Shown in pieces: positions 9,420 through 19,737 of a stretch of 64,000 nucleotides of DNA (positions within the stretch are counted from its first letter, which is position 1; every line of letters begins with the position of its first letter). Origin of the DNA: Streptococcus toyakuensis (lineage in GTDB: Bacteria > Bacillota > Bacilli > Lactobacillales > Streptococcaceae). The DNA is taken from positions 1,683,001 to 1,747,000 of the forward strand of contig NZ_AP024523.1 of the NCBI RefSeq assembly GCF_024346585.1. Direction: 5' to 3'. The notes beneath the pieces are model-generated. The model saw only the letters and a program-made list of their open reading frames with translations, did not search any database and was not told the origin of the DNA. A program made the translations under genes and the position numbers.

Positions 9420-10826
9420 TTAGTAGTCCAAAGCATCCGCATGTCCAGAACCATTTCCAACAAAGTATCCTGTCTTACAGTTAAGGGTAAAGAGATAGGT
9501 TCCATCTGGCTTGTAGAGGTTGTAATAACCATTGCCATTAACGATATTGACACGTTCAAGGATGTATTGGTTACCAGTGATATAACCACGTGAGCGTGAA
9601 GTCGCTAAAATTTGTTCCAAAACACCATCCGCGAAATCCCAGGCAGAGTTATTGCTATCATCAATAGCTGATTGGTTATAAGAAACACGACTCGCACTTC
9701 TTTGAACAGCAACTCCTGCACTTGATACACCCATATTGACTTCACTGCGGGTACTTCTAGTTTCAGTTGATGCCGTATTTGAACTACTTGGGCTTGTTTC
9801 ACTAGCAGTATTTTCACTTGCTTGACGAGAACTTGAGCTGCTAGTTTCACTTGAACTTGAGCTTGAAGCACTTGTTTGCTGGCTCTTACCAAGACTGATA
9901 GCCTTATCTAGAACTTTATCAAGCTCCGTATTTCCAGTTTTAATATCTGTAAATTTAGCATCCGATTTGACTTTAGCATTGGTATCCAAGACACCATCCA
10001 CAATAGCTGGTTTTTCAAATTGTGCATTGACATCTTGAATGGCCTTGATTTGCGTTGCTAGACTATCATACTTAGATTTGGCAAGGGTATGTTCACGACT
10101 ACCTTCCAGCTTATCAAGCAAGGTCTTAAGTTGACTCAGTTTATCAAACTGACTATTTTTCAAAGCAGTTTTATTGCTATCTGTATAGAAGCCATCATAT
10201 AAATTATTGAATTCTTCTACATCTGACTGCGTATTTGTAGTTGATTGAGAAGTCTGGATTTCCTTGGTCGAACGGGTCACTTGACGATAGACATAATAAG
10301 CACTGACACAGATAACCACTGATACGAGCGCCAAAGCGGTCAAAACAAAACCTTTTTTACTTTTCTTTTCTGGGTCCTCTTGATCCAGACGAGAAAGTTT
10401 TTTCTCCTCTTCCACTTCCCCAGTCATTTCTGCTGAATTTTCATCCTCTAGTACTATAGGATCCCAGTCTTTATCCTCATCGTCCAGAGGCAGTGGAGGT
10501 AAGATAGCTTCAGACGATAGAACTTCCTCTGAATAGGCTTCTGACTCCTCTACAGCTTCACGCACTTCTTGGATTAAATCGTCCAGACTTTGAGTTTCGA
10601 TTAACTCCTCTTTTTTGTATTGGCGAGTCGCAAACTTATCTGCTTCGATTTCATCTTTGTGTTGCTTGACATACTTGTCCAAAATGGAATCTTCAGGCAA
10701 GACTCCTGCTTCCACTTCTTCATTTTTACGAATAGCTTGACCAACTGTTAACTCTTTTGCTTCATCAAAATCAAATCGCGGTTCTTGGTTTTCTTTTTTA
10801 TGACGATTCCGTCTTTTCTTACTCAT
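9420..10826 (-). CDS. mapZ: MapZ (LocZ), mid-cell anchor for the Z-ring
   Basis: A 468-aa bitopic membrane protein that marks the division site in streptococci and recruits FtsZ. A charged cytoplasmic N-terminus (1-158) precedes one transmembrane helix (~159-180, [22 protein letters not shown]), an extracellular coiled-coil domain, a Ser/Thr-rich linker (~330-395) and a C-terminal peptidoglycan-binding domain. Thr67 and Thr78, the residues reported to be phosphorylated by StkP in pneumococcus, are both present. It follows rlmL by 12 bp, so the two are probably cotranscribed. Confidence 0.93.
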   Translation of the reverse strand: MSKKRRNRHKKENQEPRFDFDEAKELTVGQAIRKNEEVEAGVLPEDSILDKYVKQHKDEIEADKFATRQYKKEELIETQSLDDLIQEVREAVEESEAYSEEVLSSEAILPPLPLDDEDKDWDPIVLEDENSAEMTGEVEEEKKLSRLDQEDPEKKSKKGFVLTALALVSVVICVSAYYVYRQVTRSTKEIQTSQSTTNTQSDVEEFNNLYDGFYTDSNKTALKNSQFDKLSQLKTLLDKLEGSREHTLAKSKYDSLATQIKAIQDVNAQFEKPAIVDGVLDTNAKVKSDAKFTDIKTGNTELDKVLDKAISLGKSQQTSASSSSSSETSSSSSRQASENTASETSPSSSNTASTETRSTRSEVNMGVSSAGVAVQRSASRVSYNQSAIDDSNNSAWDFADGVLEQILATSRSRGYITGNQYILERVNIVNGNGYYNLYKPDGTYLFTLNCKTGYFVGNGSGHADALDY

Positions 10827-10838
10827 GAGTTTTCCTTC

Positions 10839-11996
10839 CTACTTTACTTCCTGACGTTTAACACGCTGACCAAAATATTGATACAAATCAACTTTTAAAG
10901 TTCCGTTGTACAACTTACGTTTCTTATCCGCCTGACTACCGTACTTGGTCTCAAAGGCTTCATCACTGGTTAAGATAAACTTGCTCCACGTTTTCAGAGG
11001 AGCAAATACTTGACCCATCTCAGCATAAAGCTTGGTAACCCCTGCATCATCTGACAAGCGTTCACCATAAGGTGGGTTAGAGATAATCACTCCATTGATT
11101 TTATCAGAACGCAAATCCTGCACGCGCATCTGCTTAAAGGTAATATCTCCTACAACACCTGCTGCCTGAGCATTAGCCTTAGCAATTTCCACCATACGTG
11201 CATCGATATCACATCCCATGATATCCAGTTCCAGCTCACGATCCACTTTCTTAGCCGCCTCTGTGCGCACTTCTTGGATCAAGCGATCGCTAATCCAGTT
11301 CCACTCCTCAAAGGCAAAGGAGCGACGAAGACCAGGCGCCATCTTTCTAGCAATCATAACTGCCTCGATACAGAAAGTTCCCGAACCACAGGTAGGATCA
11401 ATCAAAGGCTTGTCTGGATACCAGTTAGAAAGTTGCAAAATGGCTGCTGCCATGTTTTCCTTGATAGGAGCGCCACCTTTTTCTGTACGATAACCACGTT
11501 TAAAGAGGCTAGTCCCTGTCGTATCAATCATGACAGTTGCTATGTCTTTCAGAATAGAGACCTCAATTTTAAACTCTGGACCAGTTTCCATCAGAGGAAC
11601 TCCTTCTGGACGAGCATAATGTTTCTGCAATTTCTTGACAACGGCCTTCTTTGAAATAGCCTGAACACTGGGTTCATTGTGTAATTTAGATTTCACACAT
11701 TTAGCTTTTGAAATTGGGAACCGAGCTCCAAGCGGTAAATAATTTTCCCAATCTAAGGCGAAAACTCCTTGAAAGAGCTCCTCAAAAGTCTTAGCTGGGA
11801 ACGTTCCTACGATAATTTTGATACGGTCTGCTGCCCGAAGCCAGAGGTTGGTTTCGATAATGGCTCTCACATCTCCTTGAAAACGAACACGTCCATTTTC
11901 AACCTGACAATCGTAGCCAAGCTCTCGCACTTCACGTCCCACAACAGCCTCAAGACCCGCCGCAGCAGTCGCGATTAAATTAAATTCTTTTTTCAT
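10839..11996 (-). CDS. rlmL: RlmL/YpsC-type 23S rRNA guanine-N2 methyltransferase
   Basis: A 385-aa class I SAM-dependent methyltransferase. It has an N-terminal THUMP RNA-binding domain (~1-160), then the SAM-binding loop DPTCGSGTFCIEA (~190) and the NPPY catalytic motif (ISNPPYGERL, ~305), typical of amino-group methylation. By family it modifies a 23S rRNA guanine (the G2445 type); older annotations call it an N6-adenine DNA methylase. It is shorter than E. coli RlmKL because it lacks the RlmK half. It lies downstream of rnpB and upstream of mapZ on one strand. Confidence 0.85.
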   Translation of the reverse strand: MKKEFNLIATAAAGLEAVVGREVRELGYDCQVENGRVRFQGDVRAIIETNLWLRAADRIKIIVGTFPAKTFEELFQGVFALDWENYLPLGARFPISKAKCVKSKLHNEPSVQAISKKAVVKKLQKHYARPEGVPLMETGPEFKIEVSILKDIATVMIDTTGTSLFKRGYRTEKGGAPIKENMAAAILQLSNWYPDKPLIDPTCGSGTFCIEAVMIARKMAPGLRRSFAFEEWNWISDRLIQEVRTEAAKKVDRELELDIMGCDIDARMVEIAKANAQAAGVVGDITFKQMRVQDLRSDKINGVIISNPPYGERLSDDAGVTKLYAEMGQVFAPLKTWSKFILTSDEAFETKYGSQADKKRKLYNGTLKVDLYQYFGQRVKRQEVK

Positions 11997-12033
11997 TTTC
12001 AGTCTTATAAGACCTTTCTATATGTCCACTTTA

Positions 12034-12070
12034 AAAAATGAGGTTGAGAAAATTTCTCAGCCCCAACCTA
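12034..12070 (-). terminator. Terminator of RNase P RNA
   Basis: On the minus strand AGGTTGGGGCTGAGAAA folds back on TTTTCTCAACCTCA and is followed by TTTTTTAAAG. It begins a few bases after the closing arm of the P1 helix of rnpB. Confidence 0.75.
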
Positions 12071-12073
12071 TAT

Positions 12074-12464
12074 GCAATTTTCTATAAGCCATGTTTTGTT
12101 CCAGAAGTGACTAGGACCACTTCCTTTGATAATCATCTGTCTACCACTAACAGCCTATAGCTGATAGCAGTCAGAGTACTACGTTCGTTTCCGTGCACTC
12201 CATGCCCCGACCGAAATTTGGGTTGCTAGCTTGAGGGGTTTACCGCGTTCCACTCTCTCCGTTTCCAGAAAGACTCCGTCACTGTGGCACTTTCAAGCCT
12301 ACTCTGACCTATCCGAAGACTTAGCCATTTCAACTGCCGTAACGATTTCTCGTCCCTAGGCTTATGGTTTCGCCTAGCACAAACACTACAGGCATCACAG
12401 CCTGTGCTAGCATGGACTTTCCTCATGAAAAGAAATTCTCCTCACGCGATTATCCAAAAATTGC
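12074..12464 (-). ncRNA. rnpB: RNase P RNA, Bacillus type (type B)
   Basis: The catalytic RNA of RNase P, which matures tRNA 5' ends. Recognisable conserved blocks on the minus strand are GAGGAAAGTCCATGCTAGCA (near 12425), a CGAAACCATAAGCCTAGGGA segment, GGTAAACCCC (near 12240) and, near the 3' end, a TAGACAGATGATTATCAAAG block. The ends were set by the P1 helix: GCAATTTT at 12457-12464 pairs with AAAATTGC at 12074-12081. It lies between gpsB and rlmL, its usual place in pneumococcus. The 201-bp open frame inside it is chance. Confidence 0.95.
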
Positions 12465-12481
12465 ACTTTTCAAATAAGCTC

Positions 12482-12811
12482 TTATAAATCAGAGTTATCC
12501 AAAATTTGTTTCCCAAATACTTCTTTCTCAAGACGATTCAAACGTTTCAAAATATCAAAATTCGTCATAGAGCTTGTAGTTGCCGCTTCAAGAGATTCTG
12601 CTTGAACTGGTGAAGCCTTCGGTTTACGAGACAATTCTTCCTTCAACTCTGCAATTTCTTGACGGAGAGACTTGACTAAGGCAGCATAAGTTTCATAGTC
12701 CTTGATGACATCGTCCAAAAATTCATCAACTTCAACCTTACTATATCCACGAACTTCACGTCCAAACTCTTGCTCAAAAATATCTTTTGCTGAAAAAATA
12801 ATACTTGCCAT
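12482..12811 (-). CDS. gpsB: GpsB, DivIVA-like cell-division regulator
   Basis: A 109-aa membrane-associated cytoplasmic protein that coordinates septal and peripheral peptidoglycan synthesis, binding penicillin-binding proteins and supporting StkP. The N-terminal DivIVA-type domain ([21 protein letters not shown], residues ~12-33) continues into a coiled coil, and a short C-terminal helix ([17 protein letters not shown]) forms the multimer. I chose the ATG at 12811 ([12 protein letters not shown], the family N-terminus) over one 12 nt upstream; GGAGAGAGAG serves as ribosome-binding site. Confidence 0.94.
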   Translation of the reverse strand: MASIIFSAKDIFEQEFGREVRGYSKVEVDEFLDDVIKDYETYAALVKSLRQEIAELKEELSRKPKASPVQAESLEAATTSSMTNFDILKRLNRLEKEVFGKQILDNSDL

Positions 12812-12843
12812 CTCTCTCTCCATTCTCGGTTTCTAATAGTATT

Positions 12844-12873
12844 ATTATATAAAAAAAGGCAAACAAAAATCAA
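12844..12873 (-). promoter_or_regulatory. Sigma-70 promoter of gpsB
   Basis: Minus-strand TTGATT (12868-12873), an 18-bp spacer and TATAAT (12844-12849) lie about 33 nt upstream of the gpsB start. Confidence 0.6.
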
Positions 12874-12883
12874 GGTCAAAGCC

Positions 12884-13411
12884 TTACTTTTCAGAAAAAT
12901 TTTCTGCTAGCTCATTTAAGTCTTCAAACGTTAACCTTTTTATGCGATAACCTTCCTGATTTTTCATCAAATTGTCTATAAATTTTAATTTGGTCTCATT
13001 TTCTGAGTCATAGAAAAAATAAGCTAAGTCAGTATTTTCCAGCAAAAATCGTTGGTAGTCTCGTAGTTGCCCCATATGTTCATATTTAGGATAGGCATAT
13101 TTGACAAAATCGACCTGCTTAAATTGGCTCAGTTTCATCTGATTGCCTTCATTCCAATTTTCCCCATGGGTTTCAAAAGCAAAAATGGTGGCCAACTGGA
13201 AACCGTATTCGGTCTTCATTTCCTGAGCAACCTCTAAAACCCAATATTCAAAGCCCAAAGTCCCTGTAAATACAAGCCAAGTCACCCCATCTTCTGCCAT
13301 AGCTTCTAAATCCCTACGTATCGCTTTTTTAATCAATTTAAGACGAGGATCCTTGTCAGAAAACAAACCCAAGTCAAAATTAGAATATCCCATAATTAAA
13401 GCTGTAGTCAT
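12884..13411 (-). CDS. YpsA-like DUF1273 protein
   Basis: A 175-aa protein of the SLOG-superfamily DUF1273/YpsA group ([15 protein letters not shown] at the N-terminus; [18 protein letters not shown] near residue 50, the nucleotide-binding-like Gly-rich segment). Bacillus YpsA is linked to cell division; the biochemical role is unknown. It is encoded next to gpsB in many Firmicutes, as here. The ATG at 13411 was chosen because AAAGAAAGGTG precedes it; an upstream extension to 13495 would run through the recU promoter and start region. Confidence 0.85.
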   Translation of the reverse strand: MTTALIMGYSNFDLGLFSDKDPRLKLIKKAIRRDLEAMAEDGVTWLVFTGTLGFEYWVLEVAQEMKTEYGFQLATIFAFETHGENWNEGNQMKLSQFKQVDFVKYAYPKYEHMGQLRDYQRFLLENTDLAYFFYDSENETKLKFIDNLMKNQEGYRIKRLTFEDLNELAENFSEK

Positions 13412-13436
13412 TTTTACACCTTTCTTTCTATTTTTA

Positions 13437-13445
13437 TGGTATAAT
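13437..13445 (+). promoter_or_regulatory. Extended -10 promoter of recU-pbp1a
   Basis: TGGTATAAT (TGnTATAAT) lies 32 nt upstream of the recU ATG. There is no good -35, as is common for streptococcal extended -10 promoters. Confidence 0.65.
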
Positions 13446-13477
13446 AGAGTGATGTTATTGTACCAATAAGGAGAAAT

Positions 13478-14074
13478 ATGGTCAACTATCCTCATAAAAT
13501 TTCATCAAAAAAAAGCCAAACATCCATTTCTCAACCAAAAAATTTCGCAAATCGAGGAATGACTTTTGAAAAGATGATTAACGCTACAAACGACTACTAT
13601 CTGACGCATGGTATGGCAGTTATCCATAAAAAGCCAACGCCTGTTCAGATTGTTCGAGTAGACTATCCTCAACGTAGTCGAGCCAAAATTGTAGAAGCCT
13701 ACTTTAGACAAGCTTCCACAACAGATTACTCTGGCGTATATAGAGGACATTACATTGACTTTGAAGCCAAGGAAACGCGGCAAAAAAATGCTATCCCAAT
13801 GAAGAACTTCCATCTTCACCAGATTCAACATATGGAACAAGTTCTAGAACAGCAGGGCATTTGCTTCGTACTACTTCATTTTTCTTCTCGACAAGAAACT
13901 TATTTGTTGCCAGCACTTGATTTGATTCGCTTTTATCATCAAGATAAGGGCCAAAAATCAATGCCACTTGGATATATTCAAGAATACGGATATTTAATAA
14001 AGCAAGGAGCTTTCCCTCAAATTCCCTATCTCGATATTATCAAAGAACGTTTACTAGGTGGTAAAACAAGATGA
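13478..14074 (+). CDS. recU: RecU Holliday-junction resolvase
   Basis: A 198-aa cytoplasmic endonuclease that resolves Holliday junctions in recombination and chromosome segregation. The PD-(D/E)XK-like core is visible as [13 protein letters not shown] (acidic residue plus E-x-K, ~residues 90-103) and the family motif [28 protein letters not shown] precedes the ATG. Its stop codon overlaps the pbp1a start (ATGA at 14071-14074), so the two genes are translationally coupled, as in other Gram-positive bacteria. Confidence 0.95.
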   Translation: MVNYPHKISSKKSQTSISQPKNFANRGMTFEKMINATNDYYLTHGMAVIHKKPTPVQIVRVDYPQRSRAKIVEAYFRQASTTDYSGVYRGHYIDFEAKETRQKNAIPMKNFHLHQIQHMEQVLEQQGICFVLLHFSSRQETYLLPALDLIRFYHQDKGQKSMPLGYIQEYGYLIKQGAFPQIPYLDIIKERLLGGKTR

Positions 14075-16224
14075 ATAAACAAACTATTCTGCGATTCTTA
14101 AAGTATATTGGAATTACATTTCTTACCTTATTTATCGCATTATTTCTATTAGGTGGAGGTGTCTTCCTCTACTTTGTTAGCAAGGCTCCAGCCTTATCTG
14201 AAAGTAAATTAGTTGCGACAACCTCTAGCAAGATTTATGACAACAAAAACGAACTGATTGCTGACCTTGGATCTGAACGTCGCGTAAATGCCCAAGCAAA
14301 TGAAATTCCTACTGACTTAGTCAAGGCAATTGTGTCTATCGAAGACCACCGTTTTTTTGATCATAGAGGTGTTGATACTATTCGTATCATGGGAGCAGCA
14401 TTGAGAAATCTACAAGGAGGAGGTCTACAAGGTGCCTCAACCTTGACACAACAATTAATTAAGTTGACCTATTTCTCAACTTCCACTTCTGATCAGACCA
14501 TTTCACGTAAAGCCCAGGAAGCTTGGTTGGCTGTTCAATTAGAACAAAAAGCCACAAAACAAGAAATCCTGACCTACTATGTGAATAAAGTTTACATGTC
14601 TAACGGAAACTATGGAATGCAGACGGCTGCCCAAAACTATTACGGCAAAGATTTGCGAGAACTATCATTACCTCAACTTGCCCTACTAGCAGGAATGCCA
14701 CAGGCTCCGAATCAATACGATCCCTATTCTCATCCAGAAGCTGCCCTTGACCGTCGTAACTTGGTACTTTCAGAGATGAAAGGTCAAGGCTACATTTCTG
14801 CCGAACAGTATGAGAAGGCTATTAATACCCCTATTACTGATGGACTCCAAAGTTTGAAATCGGTCAATAGCTATCCAGCATATATGGACAATTATCTCAA
14901 AGAGGTTATCGACCAAGTAGAACAAGAAACTGGCTATAACCTTCTAACTACTGGGATGGATGTTTACACAAATGTAGACCAAGAAGCTCAAAAACATCTG
15001 TGGGATATCTACAACTCCGATCAATACGTCTCTTACCCTGACGATGATTTGCAAGTCGCATCTACGGTCGTAGATGTTTCAAATGGTAAAGTCATCGCAC
15101 AACTTGGTGCTCGTCATCAAGCAAGTAATGTTTCATTCGGTACCAACCAGGCCGTAGAAACCAATCGTGACTGGGGATCATCAATGAAACCAATCACTGA
15201 CTATGCTCCCGCTTTAGAATATGGAGTCTATGACTCTACTGCTTCTATTGTACATGATGTCCCTTATAACTATCCTGGCACTGATACTCCACTCTACAAC
15301 TGGGATCATGTCTACTTTGGAAACATTACAATCCAGTATGCTCTTCAACAATCACGAAATGTCACAGCCGTTGAGACTTTGAATAAGGTCGGTCTAGATA
15401 GAGCTAAAACCTTCCTTAATGGTCTTGGTATCGACTATCCAAGCATGTATTATGCAAACGCCATTTCAAGTAATACAACTGAATCCAACAAAAAATATGG
15501 TGCTAGCAGTGAAAAAATGGCCGTTGCCTATGCTGCTTTTGCCAATGGTGGTATCTACCACAAACCAATGTATATCAATAAAGTTATCTTTAGTGATGGT
15601 AGTTCAAAAGAATTTTCTGATCCTGGATCACGCGCCATGAAGGAAACAACTGCCTACATGATGACAGAAATGATGAAAACAGTATTATACTCTGGTATAG
15701 GTCGAGATGCTTATATTTCATGGCTTCCACAAGCAGGTAAGACGGGTACTTCTAACTATACTGATGAAGAAATCGAAAAATATGTCAAAAACACTGGCTA
15801 CGTAGCTCCAGATGAATCGTTTGTAGGATATACTCCTAAGTATTCTATGGCTGTATGGACTGGATACTCAAACCGTTTTACTCCAATAGTTGGAGATGAT
15901 TTCCTAGTTGCTGCCAAAGTTTATCGCTCAATGATATCGTATTTATCAGAAGATGAGCAACCTGAAGATTGGACGATGCCAGATGGCCTGTTCCGAAATG
16001 GCGAATTTGTATTCAAAAATGGAGCTCGCCCAATATGGACTGAACCCTCTACTCAACAATCCTCAACAGCTGAAAGTTCAACTACACAGGCAAGTACTAC
16101 GATTGGTCAACAACCCAATAATGCTCCAGCAACCGATCCTAATCAAGGACAAGCTGTTCAACCGACACAACCAGTACAACCAACGCCACAAAATCCACAA
16201 GTTCAACAGCAACCACAACAGTAA
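14071..16224 (+). CDS. pbp1a: Penicillin-binding protein 1A (class A), resistance-type allele
   Basis: A bifunctional peptidoglycan synthase of 717 aa. It has a short cytoplasmic N-terminus, one transmembrane helix (~12-35), a GT51 glycosyltransferase domain ([10 protein letters not shown] at ~91; GASTLTQQL at ~121), a transpeptidase domain and a Gln/Pro/Thr-rich extracellular tail. The active-site serine motif is S370-S-M-K where susceptible pneumococci have STMK, that is T371S. Residues 574-577 are NTGY instead of TSQF. Both changes are well known in beta-lactam-resistant pneumococcal PBP1a. The SRN motif (QQSRNVTA) and KTGT (GKTGTSNY) are intact. It is convergent with aliA, as in pneumococcus. 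Confidence 0.97.
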   Translation: MNKQTILRFLKYIGITFLTLFIALFLLGGGVFLYFVSKAPALSESKLVATTSSKIYDNKNELIADLGSERRVNAQANEIPTDLVKAIVSIEDHRFFDHRGVDTIRIMGAALRNLQGGGLQGASTLTQQLIKLTYFSTSTSDQTISRKAQEAWLAVQLEQKATKQEILTYYVNKVYMSNGNYGMQTAAQNYYGKDLRELSLPQLALLAGMPQAPNQYDPYSHPEAALDRRNLVLSEMKGQGYISAEQYEKAINTPITDGLQSLKSVNSYPAYMDNYLKEVIDQVEQETGYNLLTTGMDVYTNVDQEAQKHLWDIYNSDQYVSYPDDDLQVASTVVDVSNGKVIAQLGARHQASNVSFGTNQAVETNRDWGSSMKPITDYAPALEYGVYDSTASIVHDVPYNYPGTDTPLYNWDHVYFGNITIQYALQQSRNVTAVETLNKVGLDRAKTFLNGLGIDYPSMYYANAISSNTTESNKKYGASSEKMAVAYAAFANGGIYHKPMYINKVIFSDGSSKEFSDPGSRAMKETTAYMMTEMMKTVLYSGIGRDAYISWLPQAGKTGTSNYTDEEIEKYVKNTGYVAPDESFVGYTPKYSMAVWTGYSNRFTPIVGDDFLVAAKVYRSMISYLSEDEQPEDWTMPDGLFRNGEFVFKNGARPIWTEPSTQQSSTAESSTTQASTTIGQQPNNAPATDPNQGQAVQPTQPVQPTPQNPQVQQQPQQ

Positions 16225-16234
16225 GATAAAAGAA

Positions 16235-16266
16235 AATTCTGAGAATAAAGGCTCAGGATTTTTTCT
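16235..16266 (+). terminator. Terminator of pbp1a
   Basis: AATTCTGAG / GCTCAGGATT with a 7-nt loop, followed by TTTTTTCTTC, starts 11 nt after the pbp1a stop. Confidence 0.75.
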
Positions 16267-16330
16267 TCAACAAAATAGGATCTATCATATCTAAAAGCGA
16301 TGATCGGCACCAATTCATTTTCGATAAACC

Positions 16331-16362
16331 AAAAGAAGTTAGCGAATAACTAACTTCTTTTT
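16331..16362. terminator. Bidirectional terminator between pbp1a and aliA
   Basis: A 12-bp inverted repeat AAAAGAAGTTAG / CTAACTTCTTTT with a 7-nt loop has an A-run on one side and a T-run on the other, directly after the aliA stop. It serves aliA and backs up the pbp1a terminator. Confidence 0.8.
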
Positions 16363-16365
16363 ATC

Positions 16366-18345
16366 TTATTTCACATGTTTTGCGAGCTCTTCTTGCGCTT
16401 TTTTATTGGATTCTTCTTTTTCTTTCATCCATTTATCTTGAGCTTTTTGGTATTCATCTGCTGTGACTGCCTTGTCTTGAAGTTCAAGGTATTTATACAA
16501 GAGTGGCTCACTTGTACCTTTATTTCCTGACAATGCAAATGGTATTGTAAATGGTACCATCTTAGACAAGATTGGACGCCCTGTACGAGATGTAGTTGGA
16601 ATAATCAAAGCACTATCTGTCAACCAAGCTTGGGCCGCAGCGTATTTATCATATCGTTTAGAAACATCTGTAGCCTCATCACCAGCTTCTGTAACCAATT
16701 TTTCGTAGTCATATAGACCTACTTTTTTAGCAGCTACATTATCTTTCCCTGAGTCAAACCCTAAATATGTTTTAGTACTTTCTCCTACAGATGGTTTGAT
16801 AATATCAAGGTAGGTTGATGGATCGGCAAAGTCAGGACTCCAACCGACATTATCTGATAAATCCCAGTCTTCGCCAGCAGCATTTTCAGCAAAATATGTA
16901 ATATTGTTTACTTCGTCTTTTTGTAGTTGTTGAATATCAATAATAACATTATCAGTTCCTAAAGTTGCTTCCAAGGATTGTTTCATAGATTGGACGCGCT
17001 GAACTTTTGTAGTTGCTGTTTGGTCAACAGGCATATCTAGATGAATTGGGAATTGTACTCCCTCAGCTTGTAGGGCTGATTTGGCTTTAGCAAATTCTGC
17101 CTTGGCTTTCTCAGGATTGTAAAGGCCATCCTGAGAATCTGCAAGATTAACATCCTTCCATTCATCCCCATAAGTGACCAATTTCTCTTTGACCATATCG
17201 CCAAAGTTTTTACCATCTGCTTGGACAAATGTTGGTGGAACAAAGAGATTACGTAAGATTTTGCTTGCTCCAGTTTGTCCATTCAACTGAGAGGCATAGG
17301 CTGTACGGTCAAATCCGAAAGCAATAGCCTGACGGAAATCCTTATTTAAGAGAGCCTTTTTAGTAGATGTCTTTTGTTCTTCGCTGGTCTTAGATGTGTA
17401 CTTATAAGATTGGCGATCAATATTTGTACCAACTATATAAGTCGTAGAGTCTTGTTGGGTATATACAATATTGTCTTTCATCTCTTTCTCAAGCTCTGTA
17501 AAACTTGCATTTGTTGGAAAGAGACGAGCTGCCGTAAAGCTTCCATCTTTAAAGTTTTCTGCTGGTTTGCTGGTATCTTGACCATCCCAGAATGACAATT
17601 TGACCTTATCAATATGTACATTATCCTTATCCCAGTAGTTCGGATTCTTCACAAATTCAACAGAGGATTTAGTCACAAGAGATTTCAACAAATAAGGACC
17701 ATTATACAAGAGACTACTTGGATCTGTTGCTTTGGCAAAATCATCCCCTTTTGAGTTCAAAAACTCTTCATTAACTGGCGCAAGCACACCCATGGTTATT
17801 TTAGAATTCCAAAAACTTTCTGGTTTGTTCAACGTGTATTGAATCGTTTGATCGTCAAGGGCTTTAATTCCAACTTGAGAGAAATCTTTATTTTCCCCTT
17901 TAGCATAAGCATCCAGACCTTTGATCGAATCTTGTACCAAGTAAAGAGCTTCTGATTTCTTATCCGTTGCATATTTAAGTCCTGTCACAAAGTCCTGAGC
18001 CTTAACAGGAGCATACTCTTCTCCTTCGGATGTGTACCATTTTGCGTCCTTACGAATAGTGTAGGTGTAAGTCAAACCATCTTTAGATACTGACCAGTCT
18101 TCTGCCAATGAAGGAATAAGGTTCCCGTATTTATCATTTTCAAGCAATCCGTCAATCACATTACTAGTAATATCAGATGTTGAAGCTTTACCAGTTGTTA
18201 AATAATTAAGATTATCAGGATCTTTCTCGTATGTAAATGCAAAAGTCTGCTCACCTTTAGCACCAGAACCACCAGAACAAGCAGCTAAAACACCCGCTGC
18301 TAATAAAGTCACTCCCACAAGAGCCAATACTTTTCTTGTTTTCAT
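16366..18345 (-). CDS. aliA: AliA, oligopeptide-binding lipoprotein
   Basis: An extracellular substrate-binding lipoprotein of about 659 aa (SBP_bac_5 family) that hands oligopeptides to the Ami ABC permease. The signal peptide ends in a lipobox (LAAC at ~22), and the body shows family segments PSLAEDWSVSKDGLTYTYTI and NKDFRQAIAFGFDRTAYASQ. Its place next to the capsule site and facing pbp1a identifies it as AliA rather than AmiA or AliB. I chose the ATG at 18345 (MKTRKVLALVG), preceded by AAGGAGAAG, over an ATG 54 nt upstream. Confidence 0.92.
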   Translation of the reverse strand: MKTRKVLALVGVTLLAAGVLAACSGGSGAKGEQTFAFTYEKDPDNLNYLTTGKASTSDITSNVIDGLLENDKYGNLIPSLAEDWSVSKDGLTYTYTIRKDAKWYTSEGEEYAPVKAQDFVTGLKYATDKKSEALYLVQDSIKGLDAYAKGENKDFSQVGIKALDDQTIQYTLNKPESFWNSKITMGVLAPVNEEFLNSKGDDFAKATDPSSLLYNGPYLLKSLVTKSSVEFVKNPNYWDKDNVHIDKVKLSFWDGQDTSKPAENFKDGSFTAARLFPTNASFTELEKEMKDNIVYTQQDSTTYIVGTNIDRQSYKYTSKTSEEQKTSTKKALLNKDFRQAIAFGFDRTAYASQLNGQTGASKILRNLFVPPTFVQADGKNFGDMVKEKLVTYGDEWKDVNLADSQDGLYNPEKAKAEFAKAKSALQAEGVQFPIHLDMPVDQTATTKVQRVQSMKQSLEATLGTDNVIIDIQQLQKDEVNNITYFAENAAGEDWDLSDNVGWSPDFADPSTYLDIIKPSVGESTKTYLGFDSGKDNVAAKKVGLYDYEKLVTEAGDEATDVSKRYDKYAAAQAWLTDSALIIPTTSRTGRPILSKMVPFTIPFALSGNKGTSEPLLYKYLELQDKAVTADEYQKAQDKWMKEKEESNKKAQEELAKHVK

Positions 18346-18464
18346 AGTCTTCTCCTTTGTTTTTTTATTCATTATAGACCCTTTTTCTAATCCTGTCAAT
18401 ACAATTTTCAGAATTTTTGAAAATTATTTTTTAAACAATAAGGTTGTAAAAATATGAATACTAT

Positions 18465-18496
18465 CAAAAAACCTCGACTACACTAGGTAGTCAAGG
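18465..18496 (-). terminator. Terminator downstream of glf
   Basis: On the minus strand CCTTGACTAC / GTAGTCGAGG with a 5-nt loop is followed by TTTTTTGATAG. It lies between glf and aliA, so aliA is probably transcribed separately. Confidence 0.7.
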
Positions 18497-18544
18497 AATG
18501 ATCAATCATATTACTAAATAGCTACTGTAAACAGTTTTAGTTGT

Positions 18545-19648
18545 TTAATCTAACTCATTTCTTACACACTGCAAGGCAGCTCCGATTACCTGGTGCATAT
18601 CGTAATAACGATAATGTCCTAAGCGGCCACCAAAGATAACATTGCCTTGCTCATCAGCCAATTTTTTATATGATTTATACAAATGATTATTACGATCATT
18701 ATTAACTGGATAATAAGGCTCATCACCTTTTTCCCATGTTTTAGAATGTTCTTTAGTAATGATCGTCTTTGCTTGATTCCCAAACTCAAAATGTTTGTGT
18801 TCAATAATGCGAGTATATGGGGTATCTGAATCTGTATAGTTCACAACTGCATTTCCTTGGTAATTCTCCATATCCAAGGTCTCGTTTTCAAAACGAAGAC
18901 TACGGTACTCTAGTTCACCCAACTTATAGTCGAAGAATTCATCAATCATACCAGTAAAGACAATCTTAGGGAAATCCTTCATATATTGCTCTTTATTCGC
19001 AAAGAAATCAACATTTGTTTCTACATCAATGTTTTCATGATCCAACATTTTTTCAACTATTTGAGTGTAACCACCAATTGGAATCCCTTGATAGGTATCA
19101 TTAAAATAGTTGTTATCATAGGTCAGACGTACTGGCAAACGGCGAATGATAAAGGCTGGAAGTTCCGTAGTTGGCTTGCCCCACTGTTTCTCTGTATAAT
19201 CTTTGATTAATTTTTCGTAGATGTCTGTACCTACAAGAGAAATAGCCTGTTCTTCCAAATTTTCAGGAGTTTTGCCATTTAAAACAGCACGTTGCTCATC
19301 AATCTTAGCCTGTGCTTCTGCTGGCGTTACAACTCCCCAAAGTTTATTGAAGGTATTCATATTAAAAGGAAGGTTATAAATCTCACCCTTATAATTAGCA
19401 ACAGGGGAGTTTGTGTAACGGTTAAATTCTGCAAACTGATTTACATAATCCCAAATCTCCTTATCAGAAGTATGAAAAATATGAGCACCATACTGATGAA
19501 CTTGAATTCCTTCCTCTTCACGAGTATAGATATTACCCGCGATATGATTTCGTTTTTCAATGACTTTTACTTTTTTTCCTTTTAGGGCTGCTTCATGGGC
19601 AAAGACTGCACCAAAAAGACCAGCACCAACGACAAGATAATCGTACAT
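18545..19648 (-). CDS. glf: UDP-galactopyranose mutase
   Basis: A 367-aa FAD enzyme that interconverts UDP-galactopyranose and UDP-galactofuranose, the donor for galactofuranose in capsules. The N-terminal FAD-binding motif VVGAGLFGAVFAHEA and the UGM signature segments (GAHIFHTSDKEIWDYV; FNRYTNSPVANYKG; KDYTEKQWGKP) are all present, and the length is normal. It is one of the serotype-specific genes at the 3' end of some pneumococcal capsule loci. No glycosyltransferase, Wzx or Wzy remains nearby, so its product has no visible use in this window. It appears to be a relic that is still open. Confidence 0.94.
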   Translation of the reverse strand: MYDYLVVGAGLFGAVFAHEAALKGKKVKVIEKRNHIAGNIYTREEEGIQVHQYGAHIFHTSDKEIWDYVNQFAEFNRYTNSPVANYKGEIYNLPFNMNTFNKLWGVVTPAEAQAKIDEQRAVLNGKTPENLEEQAISLVGTDIYEKLIKDYTEKQWGKPTTELPAFIIRRLPVRLTYDNNYFNDTYQGIPIGGYTQIVEKMLDHENIDVETNVDFFANKEQYMKDFPKIVFTGMIDEFFDYKLGELEYRSLRFENETLDMENYQGNAVVNYTDSDTPYTRIIEHKHFEFGNQAKTIITKEHSKTWEKGDEPYYPVNNDRNNHLYKSYKKLADEQGNVIFGGRLGHYRYYDMHQVIGAALQCVRNELD

Positions 19649-19737
19649 AACTCCCTCCTTTTATTTTTAACAAACTGTTGTAGCAATTGTACAAGATGGA
19701 TAACTTTAATCGATGTTACAATTGCATGTTTTACATC

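Noticed and set aside
12226..12426. 66-codon ORF on the minus strand
   Set aside because: It lies entirely inside the RNase P RNA gene.
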